A stretch of 64,000 nt of DNA from Streptomyces sp. TG1A-60 (GTDB lineage: Bacteria; Actinomycetota; Actinomycetes; Streptomycetales; Streptomycetaceae). This document shows, piece by piece, positions 36,858 through 45,000 of the stretch. The stretch lies in assembly GCF_037201975.1 (NCBI RefSeq), contig NZ_CP147520.1, forward strand, positions 744,001 to 808,000. The letters are read 5' to 3'. A program made the translations under genes and the position numbers. The notes below the pieces were generated by a model that was not told where the DNA came from, made no database searches, and saw only the letters and a program-made list of their open reading frames with translations. Numbering within the stretch: position 1 is the first letter of the stretch; each line of letters opens with the position of its first letter.

Positions 36858-37619
36858 TCACCACCGGCCGACCGCTGCTTGCTCCTGCAAGTCGTCCTGG
36901 AAGACACGCCAGTTCAGTTCGCGTGGCCCGCCGGGTACGCGGGTGCCCGCCGGGACGGCCAGGGCCGCGGAGTGGGTGCCGTTCAAAGGGCCGTACGGCA
37001 GGTTCCGGACGGTCCAGCCGGACGGGCGCGGCGGCGCCCCCGGCCCCTCACGGTCCCCCAGATAGTCCCGCTCCAGTCCGCGGCCGAGCCCGGTCCCGAG
37101 TGCCTTCAGATAGGCCTCCTTGCGTGCCCAGAGGCGGCAGAACCACAGGAGCCGCTCCCCTTCCGGGACAGCCAGCGCCTCGCGTCGCTCCTCCGGATGC
37201 AGGCGTTCCAGGCACAACTCGACGGTCCTGCGGCCGGGTACGCGCTCGGCGTCCACCCCGACGGGCACGCCGGCGACCGCGACGAGGGACAGGCCCGGGG
37301 AGTGGGAGAGCGAGAAGTGCAGGGCCGCCGCGCGATCGAGGAGAACGGGCCGGCCGTGCGAGCCTCCGCACCGCGCGCACGGCTCCCGTCCGAAGAGAAC
37401 GTCAATGGGATGGCATTCAAGGTGCGCGGCCAGCAGCAGGCGGAGTGCCGCGTGCGCCGCGATGTAACGGGAACGATCCGGCTCGCGCCGGAAGGTGAGA
37501 GCCTTCCGCCTTTCTCCCGCGTCCAGCAGGGAAAAGCTCAGCGCCTCGCTCCACGGAGGTGCATTCCGCACGGCCCACACCTGCGGATATTCCGGTTCCC
37601 TCGGTGCTCGCGCCGTCAT
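36858..37619 (-). CDS. 4'-Phosphopantetheinyl transferase (Sfp type)
   Basis: A 253-residue enzyme that attaches the phosphopantetheine arm of CoA to Ser of carrier proteins. Motifs are LHFSLSHSPGLSLVAVA (P1/P2 region), VGVDAERV with the metal Asp/Glu, and WARKEAYLKALGTGL with the catalytic Glu and Lys. Length is that of the Sfp/Gsp group. Its position beside the PKS genes and the number of ACP domains there make activation of those ACPs the likely job. The Arg-rich N-terminal CoA-binding part (REPDRSRYIAAHAAL) is intact. Confidence 0.93.
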   Translation of the reverse strand: MTARAPREPEYPQVWAVRNAPPWSEALSFSLLDAGERRKALTFRREPDRSRYIAAHAALRLLLAAHLECHPIDVLFGREPCARCGGSHGRPVLLDRAAALHFSLSHSPGLSLVAVAGVPVGVDAERVPGRRTVELCLERLHPEERREALAVPEGERLLWFCRLWARKEAYLKALGTGLGRGLERDYLGDREGPGAPPRPSGWTVRNLPYGPLNGTHSAALAVPAGTRVPGGPRELNWRVFQDDLQEQAAVGRW

Positions 37620-37653
37620 GTCTCCCCCGCTTTCACACCCGGCGGACGTGACG

Positions 37654-37693
37654 GCGGGTGGCGCTCCTCGTTGACACGACGAGCGCCACCCGC
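37654..37693. other. 18-bp hairpin in the divergent leader between the PPTase and VOC genes
   Basis: Positions 37654-37671 pair with 37676-37693 with one mismatch and a loop TGAC. The hairpin lies 35 bp from the PPTase start and 39 bp from the VOC start, so it is in the leader of both. It is too far from any upstream gene end to be a plain terminator and could be an attenuator or operator. Confidence 0.6.
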
Positions 37694-37731
37694 GCTCAGA
37701 CGACCTGCGCCCACCTCAGAACGGTGACCCG

Positions 37732-38166
37732 ATGACGTCCTCCGCCATGACGAGCTTCTACCCGGTGATCTGCACCCCGCGGATCCGGGAATCCCTGGAG
37801 TTCTACACGGCTCTGCTCGGATTCGAGACGACCTTCGACAACGACTGGTACGTCAGCCTCCGGCGGCCCGAGCCGCCGCACTACGAACTCGCCCTGGTCG
37901 ACGCGGCCCACGAAACGATCCCGCAGGCGTTCCGCCGCCCCGCCCAGGGTGTCCTGCTCAACTTCGAGGTGACCGACGTCGACGCAGAGTACGCCCGACT
38001 CGTGGACGACCACGGCCTGAATCCCGAACTCCCCCTGCGCAGCGAGGACTTCGGACAACGTCACTTCATCGTGGCCGCCCCCGACGGCGTACTCATCGAC
38101 GTGATCACACCCATCGCCCCCACCGCCGAGTACGCCGCCGCCTACACGGAGCGCCCCGACGCGTGA
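37732..38166 (+). CDS. Second VOC-family protein
   Basis: A 144-residue VOC domain protein related to the one at 36411: [20 protein letters not shown] at the start and [17 protein letters not shown] at the end, with a C-terminal tail of about 15 residues. Two ATGs, at 37732 and 37747, are possible. It is the only plus-strand gene inside the PKS cluster and faces the exporter gene, whose end is 21 bp away. Two paralogous VOC genes flank the PPTase, one divergent, one downstream, as if duplicated around it. Drug binding or modification is possible; neither substrate is known. Confidence 0.85.
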   Translation: MTSSAMTSFYPVICTPRIRESLEFYTALLGFETTFDNDWYVSLRRPEPPHYELALVDAAHETIPQAFRRPAQGVLLNFEVTDVDAEYARLVDDHGLNPELPLRSEDFGQRHFIVAAPDGVLIDVITPIAPTAEYAAAYTERPDA

Positions 38167-38187
38167 GGGTGGCAGCCCGCTCCCGCG

Positions 38188-39759
38188 TCAGGATGCGGGC
38201 TGCTCCGCGGGCGCGACAGGGCTCTCGGCGGACTCTCCGGCCGGCTCCTCGGCCGCGCCCGTGGGCGGGCTCTTGATGACGACCGCCACGAGCACGGCCG
38301 TCCCGAGTGCGATCAGCGCGCCGATGACACCGATGACGTTCATGCCCTCGGTGAACGCGGCCCGGCCAGAGTCGACGAACGCGGCGGCCACGTCCGAGGA
38401 CAGGCCCTTCGCCGCCTCCAGCGCTCCGGCGAGCGTGTCGCCGGCACCGCCCTGGACCTGGGCGGGAACGTCCACCTCACTGCGGTACACGGCGGTGCCG
38501 ACGCTGCCGAGGATCGCCACGCCGAGCGCCATGCCCAGCTCGGTGCTGGTCTCCGAGATGGCCGCGGCGGATCCGGCCTGCTCGGGCGGCGCCGATCCGA
38601 CCACGATGTCGGTGCCCAGCGCGATGAGCGGGCCGCCACCGGCGTACACGAAGGCGAAGCCGGTCACGACCTGCGCGATCCCGGACGTGCTGTCCGCGAG
38701 GGCCAGCATGACGTGGCCCAGCGCCGATACGGCCAGACCGACCGCGACGACGTACGCGGGCCGCACCTTGCTCGCGGCGATCGGGGACACGACGGCCGTC
38801 ACGATCAGCGCGAAGGCCGCGGGGAGCAGGTACAGACCGGCCTTCAACGGCGACAGCCCGCCGACGAGTTGCAGGTACTGCGTCACGAACAGGTACGTGC
38901 CGCCCGCGACCAGCATGCTCAGCAGCAGCGTCACCAGGGACGTACGGAACGCGGGGTTGCGGAACAGGCGGAAGTCCAGCAGCGGGCTCTCCAGGCCGCG
39001 CTGCCGACGGACGAACACGACGCCCACGAGCAGGCCCGCGACGAGGGCCAGCAGCGGGAGCGCGGACACCCCGTCGTTGGCGATCTCCTTCAGGCCGTAG
39101 ATCACCGACAGGATCGTCGCCAGGGACAGGGCCACGCTGACCAGATCGACCCGGCCGGCCTGCTCGTCGCGGTACTCCGGCAGCAGCATCGGACCGGCCA
39201 CCAGCAGCAGCGCCATGATGGGCACCCCGAGCAGGAAGACCGAACCCCACCAGAAGTACTCCAGCATCGCCCCGCCGACCACCGGGCCGAGCGCGATACC
39301 CACGGAGAACATGGTGACCCAGACGGCGATGGCCACCCCGCGCTGCCGGGCGTCACGGAACATGTTGGTGAGCAGTGCCAGGGTGGACGGCATCAGGGTG
39401 GCACCGGCGACGCCGAGCGCCGCGCGCGCCGCGATCAGCGCGGCAGGGCCGTTGGCGTAGGCGGCGGCCACCGAGGCCACGCCGAAGGCGGCGGCGCCGA
39501 TCAGCAGCAGCTTCCGGCGGCCGATGCGGTCGCCCAGCGAGCCCATGGTCACCAGGAAGCCGGCGATCAGAAAGCCGTAGATGTCGATGATCCACAACAT
39601 CTGGGAGCCCGAGGGGTTCAGGCCCTCACTGATGTGCGGGACCGCCAGGTGCAGCACGCTCACGTCGATCGACAGCAGCAGCGTGGGAAGCGCCAGCACG
39701 GCCAGGCCCAGCCACTGCCGTGGCCCGGCCTGGTGGGGGGTATCGGTGATGGTGCTCAA
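38188..39759 (-). CDS. DHA2-family MFS exporter (EmrB/QacA type, 14 segments)
   Basis: A 523-residue proton-driven drug exporter. TLLLSIDVSVLHLAVPHI is the first segment with the conserved Asp, LVTMGSLGDRIGRRKLLLIG is motif A, and later segments extend to about residue 490. The TTG at 39759 is the start: AAGGAGAC precedes it, and it overlaps the TGA of the thioesterase gene as TTGA, so it is part of the PKS operon. A Pro/Glu-rich tail follows the last helix. It probably exports the polyketide and provides resistance. Confidence 0.92.
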   Translation of the reverse strand: MSTITDTPHQAGPRQWLGLAVLALPTLLLSIDVSVLHLAVPHISEGLNPSGSQMLWIIDIYGFLIAGFLVTMGSLGDRIGRRKLLLIGAAAFGVASVAAAYANGPAALIAARAALGVAGATLMPSTLALLTNMFRDARQRGVAIAVWVTMFSVGIALGPVVGGAMLEYFWWGSVFLLGVPIMALLLVAGPMLLPEYRDEQAGRVDLVSVALSLATILSVIYGLKEIANDGVSALPLLALVAGLLVGVVFVRRQRGLESPLLDFRLFRNPAFRTSLVTLLLSMLVAGGTYLFVTQYLQLVGGLSPLKAGLYLLPAAFALIVTAVVSPIAASKVRPAYVVAVGLAVSALGHVMLALADSTSGIAQVVTGFAFVYAGGGPLIALGTDIVVGSAPPEQAGSAAAISETSTELGMALGVAILGSVGTAVYRSEVDVPAQVQGGAGDTLAGALEAAKGLSSDVAAAFVDSGRAAFTEGMNVIGVIGALIALGTAVLVAVVIKSPPTGAAEEPAGESAESPVAPAEQPAS

Positions 39760-40604
39760 CTTGTCTCCTTCAGAGGGTACTTCGAACCGCCGCCCGGAAC
39801 GGATGCCGGGTGGCCGGACGCACGAGGGACATGGCCCTCGTACGGGAGGCCCGCGTGCGGTGGGCCGGGGCGGCCGGCCACCAGGCGGTGGACGACGACC
39901 GCAGCGTGCGCGGGCTCGTAGAGGTAGAAATGGCCGCCGGTGAACATCCGCCGGCTGAAGCCGCCGGTCGTCTCCAGAGACCACAGGTGCAGCCGTTCGG
40001 CGACGACGACGGGGTCGTCGACCGCTCCGAGCGCGAGGATGGGCACGCCGGTGCCCGACAGCGGCCGCTCATAGCGCTCCATCGCCTCCAGGTCCGCGCG
40101 GATGGCGCGCAGCGACGGCCGGACCAGCTCGGTCCGGTTCATCAGCTGGGGCGTCATGCCGCCGATGTCGAGCAGGTGCTCCAGCAGCTCGGCGTCGCTC
40201 CGGAGGTGGGCGAAGGGCGGCTCGCTGGGGAAGCACGGGGGCTGACGCGCCGAGACGGCGAGCAGCCCCGGCGCGAAGCCCTTCTGCTCCATCGCGCGGG
40301 TCAGTTCGTACGCCAGCACGCTGCCAAAGCTGTGCCCGATGACCGTGTACGGCAGCTCGGGCAGGTCCGCGAGACCCCGGCTGAGCGCGTCGACGAGGGG
40401 TTCGACGCGGGTCAGCGGCGGCTCGTTGATACGGGCACCCCGGCCCGGCAACTGAGCGACGACCAGTTCGACGTCCTCGGGCAGGACCTGCCACCAGGAA
40501 CGGAACGCGGAGGGCCACCCGCCGGCGTGTGGAAAGGCCACCACGCGGAACCGGGGCGCCGGGCGGGAGCCGACGGTCATCCACCAGTCACGCATCGGTC
40601 GCAC
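39756..40604 (-). CDS. Type II thioesterase
   Basis: An alpha/beta-hydrolase of up to 282 residues that clears aberrant acyl groups from carrier proteins. FPHAGGWPSAFRSW is the oxyanion region, VIGHSFGSVLAYEL has the nucleophile Ser, ALGAVDDPVV the Asp and FTGGHFYLYEP the His. Starts at 40604 (GTG), 40595 and 40580 are all possible; the first two overlap the preceding deacetylase gene. The C-terminal 35 residues after the last helix are Pro/Gly-rich. It is coupled to the exporter gene downstream. No thioesterase domain is seen on the PKS itself, so release is not by this enzyme. Confidence 0.93.
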   Translation of the reverse strand: MRPMRDWWMTVGSRPAPRFRVVAFPHAGGWPSAFRSWWQVLPEDVELVVAQLPGRGARINEPPLTRVEPLVDALSRGLADLPELPYTVIGHSFGSVLAYELTRAMEQKGFAPGLLAVSARQPPCFPSEPPFAHLRSDAELLEHLLDIGGMTPQLMNRTELVRPSLRAIRADLEAMERYERPLSGTGVPILALGAVDDPVVVAERLHLWSLETTGGFSRRMFTGGHFYLYEPAHAAVVVHRLVAGRPGPPHAGLPYEGHVPRASGHPASVPGGGSKYPLKETS

Positions 40605-41736
40605 CCCGCCCCGGATCTGCGGTGGTCAGGTGACGGGCCAGTAGCGGGTGATGAGCCCGAAGGTGCTCGATCACCCGGCTCTGGTGGCGTTGCAGGCGCT
40701 GGCCCGGCAGGTGGTCCAACGAGTGCAGGAAAGGGTCCTGCGGCGCGGGCAGGCCGGCGATCGCGCTCGCCGTGCCCAGCACGCACATCGGCTGGTACCA
40801 CGCCGAGTAGCCGCCCTCGTGGACCAGGACGATCCGGCCCCCGGTCAGTTCGTCGGCGAGGTCGCACATCGCGGACGTCATGGCGTGGAACGTCCGGCTG
40901 GTGCACATCATCCGGCCCATCGGGTCGTGACCGCTCGCGTCGACGCCCGCCGCGACCAGGATCAGATCAGGGCCGAACGCCCGGGCCGCGGGTTCCACGA
41001 CGCGGCTGACGACGGCGAGGTAGGCGTCGTGTCCCGTGCCCGGAGGCAGCGGGACATTGAGCGTGCTGCCCGTGCCGGCACCCACCCCTGTCTCCATGAC
41101 GAGGCCGGACGCCGCCGGGAACAGCCCGTCCTGGTGGATCGACACGTACAGCACGCCGGGGTCGTCGTAGAACACCCGCTGGATGCCGTTGCCGTGGTGC
41201 ACGTCCCAGTCCAGGATCATCACCCGGCGCACCCCACGGCGTTGCGCGGCCCGCGCGGCGACGGCGACGTTGTTGTAGAGGCAAAGAGCCATCGCCCGAT
41301 CGGGTTCCGCGTGGTGGCCGGGCGGGCGGACCAGGCAGTACGCGCGCCGGAACCTCCCGTCCAGGACCTGCTCGGTGGCCTGCACCGAGGCGCCCACGGC
41401 GAGTCTCGCGGCCTGTGCGCTGTGGTAGTTCACCTGCGCGTACACACCGGCGTCACCCCCGCCGGACGCCGACACCGCCTCGACGCGCTCGATGTGCTCC
41501 GGCACATGCACCAGCAGCAGGTCCTCGTCCGAGACCGGCGTCGGCGTGACACAGGTGTACCGGTCCATCACGCCGGACGCCTTGACCAGCCCTTCGGCCC
41601 GGCGCAGATCGGGGTCGACCGCGAACTGGCGGAGCGGTTCGACACCCGGCCCCACCGGCACGTACCCCGATCCGGGCCCGGGGTCGTGCCAGAAGCACAT
41701 CTCGTGGCTGTACCACGCGAGGTCGGACGTGTTCAC
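40588..41736 (-). CDS. Class II histone-deacetylase-like amidohydrolase
   Basis: The product is 382 residues with the full zinc deacetylase signature: YCLVRPPGHHAEPDRAM (catalytic His pair), ILDWDVHHGNGIQRVFY (zinc Asp and His) and VAAGVDASGHDPMGRM (third zinc Asp). LVHEGGYSAWY near the end includes the transition-state Tyr region. The family removes acetyl groups from lysine, polyamines or small molecules. The GTG start overlaps the upstream stop as GTGA. Inside a PKS operon it most likely deacylates a biosynthetic intermediate or protected product, or is a resistant target; acting on chromatin proteins is less likely in a bacterium. Confidence 0.92.
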   Translation of the reverse strand: MNTSDLAWYSHEMCFWHDPGPGSGYVPVGPGVEPLRQFAVDPDLRRAEGLVKASGVMDRYTCVTPTPVSDEDLLLVHVPEHIERVEAVSASGGGDAGVYAQVNYHSAQAARLAVGASVQATEQVLDGRFRRAYCLVRPPGHHAEPDRAMALCLYNNVAVAARAAQRRGVRRVMILDWDVHHGNGIQRVFYDDPGVLYVSIHQDGLFPAASGLVMETGVGAGTGSTLNVPLPPGTGHDAYLAVVSRVVEPAARAFGPDLILVAAGVDASGHDPMGRMMCTSRTFHAMTSAMCDLADELTGGRIVLVHEGGYSAWYQPMCVLGTASAIAGLPAPQDPFLHSLDHLPGQRLQRHQSRVIEHLRAHHPLLARHLTTADPGRGATDA

Positions 41737-42041
41737 CAGGCGGACACACCCAACGAGGCCCGGCTGACGCCGGAGACCTTCTCGATGTACTGGAGGTAGT
41801 ACTCCCGCTCCTCGTCCGGGGTGCGCTTGGCGCGGAAGGTGGTCTCCAGCAGGTCCAGCACCTCACCGGTCTGGCCGGAGGTGAGCTGCCTCTCTCCGAT
41901 CTCCTCCTCGACGGCGCGGATGCGCGCGGCCGGCTCCACCACTCCCTTGGTGTGCTCGTCCCGGTCGGTGCCGTGGTTGCGGGTCGAGGCGATGGTCTTC
42001 AGTACCGCCGAGAAGAATGCCGTCTTGTCGATGTCCGTCAT
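41733..42041 (-). CDS. Unrecognised 102-residue protein of the PKS operon
   Basis: It starts MTDIDKTAFFSAVLKTIAST and ends VSRASLGVSAW. It is highly charged, mostly helical, with no Cys, membrane segment or carrier-protein Ser motif; a DEREYYLQYIEK stretch lies near the end. GGGGGAACGG precedes the ATG. It is translationally coupled to the deacetylase gene and lies 35 bp after the PKS. I do not recognise the family. It may be a docking or accessory protein for the synthase. Confidence 0.75.
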   Translation of the reverse strand: MTDIDKTAFFSAVLKTIASTRNHGTDRDEHTKGVVEPAARIRAVEEEIGERQLTSGQTGEVLDLLETTFRAKRTPDEEREYYLQYIEKVSGVSRASLGVSAW

Positions 42042-42076
42042 GTCCGTTCCCCCTTGGTCGTCATGTGGTCGTGCGG

Positions 42077-45000
42077 TCAGGTGATGAGGCCGCAGGCACG
42101 GCCGGCCTTCTCCAGCGTCGCCACGGCCGTGTCCAGGTCGGCCTCGGAGTGGCTGAGGTTGACGATGGTCCGCAGCCGGGGCAGCGTCCGTGGCACCGCC
42201 GGATAGACGATCGGCTGGACGAACAGTCCGTCGAGCTGGCACGCGCGGGCCATGGCACCCGCCTGCTCGGCGCTGCGGCAGATGATCGGCACGACCGGCG
42301 TCTCACCGGTGAGCGTGTCGAAACCCAGCGCTCGCAGCTGCTCCCGGTAGCGGGCGGTCCTGGCCCGCAGTTCCCCGGGCAGTCCCGGCGCGGCGTCGAT
42401 CACCTCGATCGCCGCCCTGGCCGCCGCCACCTGGGCCGGGGTCGCGGCCGCGGAGAACATCCAGCCGCGCGCGTTGTTCTTCAGCGCGAAGACGAGGTCG
42501 CTCGATCCGGCGACGTAACCGCCCGCGCTGGGCACGGTCTTGGACAGCGTGCCCATCTTCACGTCGACGCGGGCCGGGTCGATGCCGAAGTGCTCGGTGA
42601 TGCCGCGCCCGGTGCGGCCGAGTACGCCGAGGCTGTGCGCCTCGTCCACCATGAGCGGGGCGTCGTACCGCTCGCACAGCTCGACGATGCCCGGCAGGTC
42701 GGCCACGTCGCCGTCCATGCTGAAGACGGCGTCGGTGACCACCAGTCTGCCCGCGTCCCCCGCCTTCTTCAGCGCGCGCTCGAGATCGGCGAGGTCGTTG
42801 TGCGCGTATGTGATGACCTTGGCGCCCGAGAGCCGGTAGCCGTCGAGAATGCTGGCGTGGTTGTAGACGTCACCGATGATGACGTCGCCGGAGCCGACCA
42901 GCGCGCCCACGGTCGCCACGTTCGTCATGTAGCCGCTGGAGAAGACGACGGCGTCCTCCGCGCCCAGGAACCGGGCGAGCGCGAGTTCCAGTTCACGGTG
43001 CAGGTGGAGGGTGCCCGCGAGGAGCCGCACACCGTGGGCTCCGGTCCCGTGCCGCTCCACGGCACGCAGCGCCTGCTGCTCGATGTAGTCGTGCCCGATG
43101 AGTCCGAGGTAGCTGTAGGAGGCGAAGTTGAGGAACCAGCGGCCGTCGAACTTGATGTGGGCGCCCCGGGCCTCCTCGATGACGGGCTCGTAGAAGTACT
43201 CGTCCTTGGCTACGACGACACGGTCCTCCACGGAGAGGGCGTCGATGCGCCGCTCCAGGAAGGTGCCGTCCGGCCTGCCGGAGAGACGGCCGGGGAGGGA
43301 GCGTCGGGGAGTGCGGGTGGTGGGGCGGGGCGCCTCGGTGGTCGGGGCCGCTGCCGGGGCCGTCAGAGACGTCGCCGCCACGGGCGTCGGGGCCTGCGCG
43401 GGATGCGGGGTGTGTGTGGCCGCCGGGAGCGGGCGGGCCGGGGCCGGGCCGTCCTCGCGGCGGGCGGGTGCCGGGTCGCGGAAACGGTCCCAGTCGGGGA
43501 CGAAGGAGTCGGCCGTGCTCCGGTGCGCGGCGGCGGGCGCCGGCCGTTCCGGCTCCGGGGCCGCGGGTATGGAGGCCAGGGGCACCAGGGCCGGGGCCCC
43601 GGAGGCCCCGATCGGCGCGATGCCCACGGTCGTCGGGGGCGGGGCCGGGGCCTTGGCCGCCTCGGTCGTACGGTCCGCCGGTTCGAGGTGGCCGGCCAAC
43701 GCGCCGACCGTGCTGTGCTCGAAGAAGACCATCGGGTCGACCTCGAAGCCGTCGGCGGTCAGGGACGCGGCCAGCTCGACCGCCATCATCGAGTCGAGGC
43801 CCAGCTCCAGCAGATCGTCCTCGGGCACCACGTCGTCGACGTGCAGGACGTTCTTCAGAGCCGTGGTCAGCGACAGCCACAGCCCGCGTTCCGGTGTCAC
43901 AGCGGTCATGGGTTCTTCCTTCGCGTTGGCGTCGGCGCACAGGACGTAGTGCGCGGGAGGACGGCCGAGGACGGTGCGCAGCAGGGCGACACCGCTGTCC
44001 GCCGTGAGAACCGGCACGCCGTGGGCGGCGGCCTTCGGGGCGATGCCCTCGCCCATGCCGATGCTCCACAGCCCCCAGCCGAGGCTGAACCAGGGCTCTT
44101 TGTCGGCGCGCCTGCGGGCGGCGTAGCCGTCCAGGTAGGCGTTGGCCGTGGCGTAGGAGCTCTGCCCGAGGTTGGCGCACACGGAAGCGACGGACGAGAA
44201 GAGGGCGACGAAGTCCGGTGGGCCGCTCCCTGCGATCAGGTCGGCGATCGCGTGCACCCCGCCGACCTTGGGGCCGAGGACGTCCTCGACCTGGTCCGGC
44301 GTCAGGTTGCGGGCCAGGCCGTCCCGAAGCACTCCCGCGGCGTGGAACACGCCGTCGTAGCGTTCGGCACCGTCGAGCACCTTCGGCAGGGAACGGACAT
44401 CCGCGGCCACGGTGTGCAGGTCGCAGAGGGCACCGAGCCGGTCGAGCCGCGCCCGGGCCTCCCCCGCGTCCGGGACGGTCCGGCCCACGAGCGTCAGATG
44501 GGCACAGCCCTCGGCCGCGAGGAACTCCGCGACCCGCAGACCGATGCCGCCCATGCCTCCGGTGACGAGGAAGCGTCCGTCACGGAAGCGGGGAGGCCGC
44601 GCGCAGCCGTCGGTCGGCGGTCGCGGTGTGCGCTCGCTCGATTCCAGTGCCGGCCGGTACCAGCCGGTCGCGCGTCGGGCGAGCTCCGGCTCGGCGTGTC
44701 CGAGCACGTCCTCGAGCGCGCTCGCCGTGAGGTCGGCGCCGGCCTCCAGGTCCACCAGGCGCACGCTGGTGCGGGGGTGTTCCACGCGCAGGGTGCGGCC
44801 GAGACCCCACAGGGAGGTCATGAAGGGGTCGACGGCCTCCTCCCCCGCCACCTGGTGGGCCCCGCAGGTGACGAGCAGCAGATCCGGCATGGGCGGACGT
44901 GCCGTGAGCCGCCGTACCAGGGTGAAGACACCCTGGAGGGCTTCCCTCACCCGGTCCTCGCCCACCAGGCCGCGCGGAGCCGCGTACGCCACCGCGCCCA

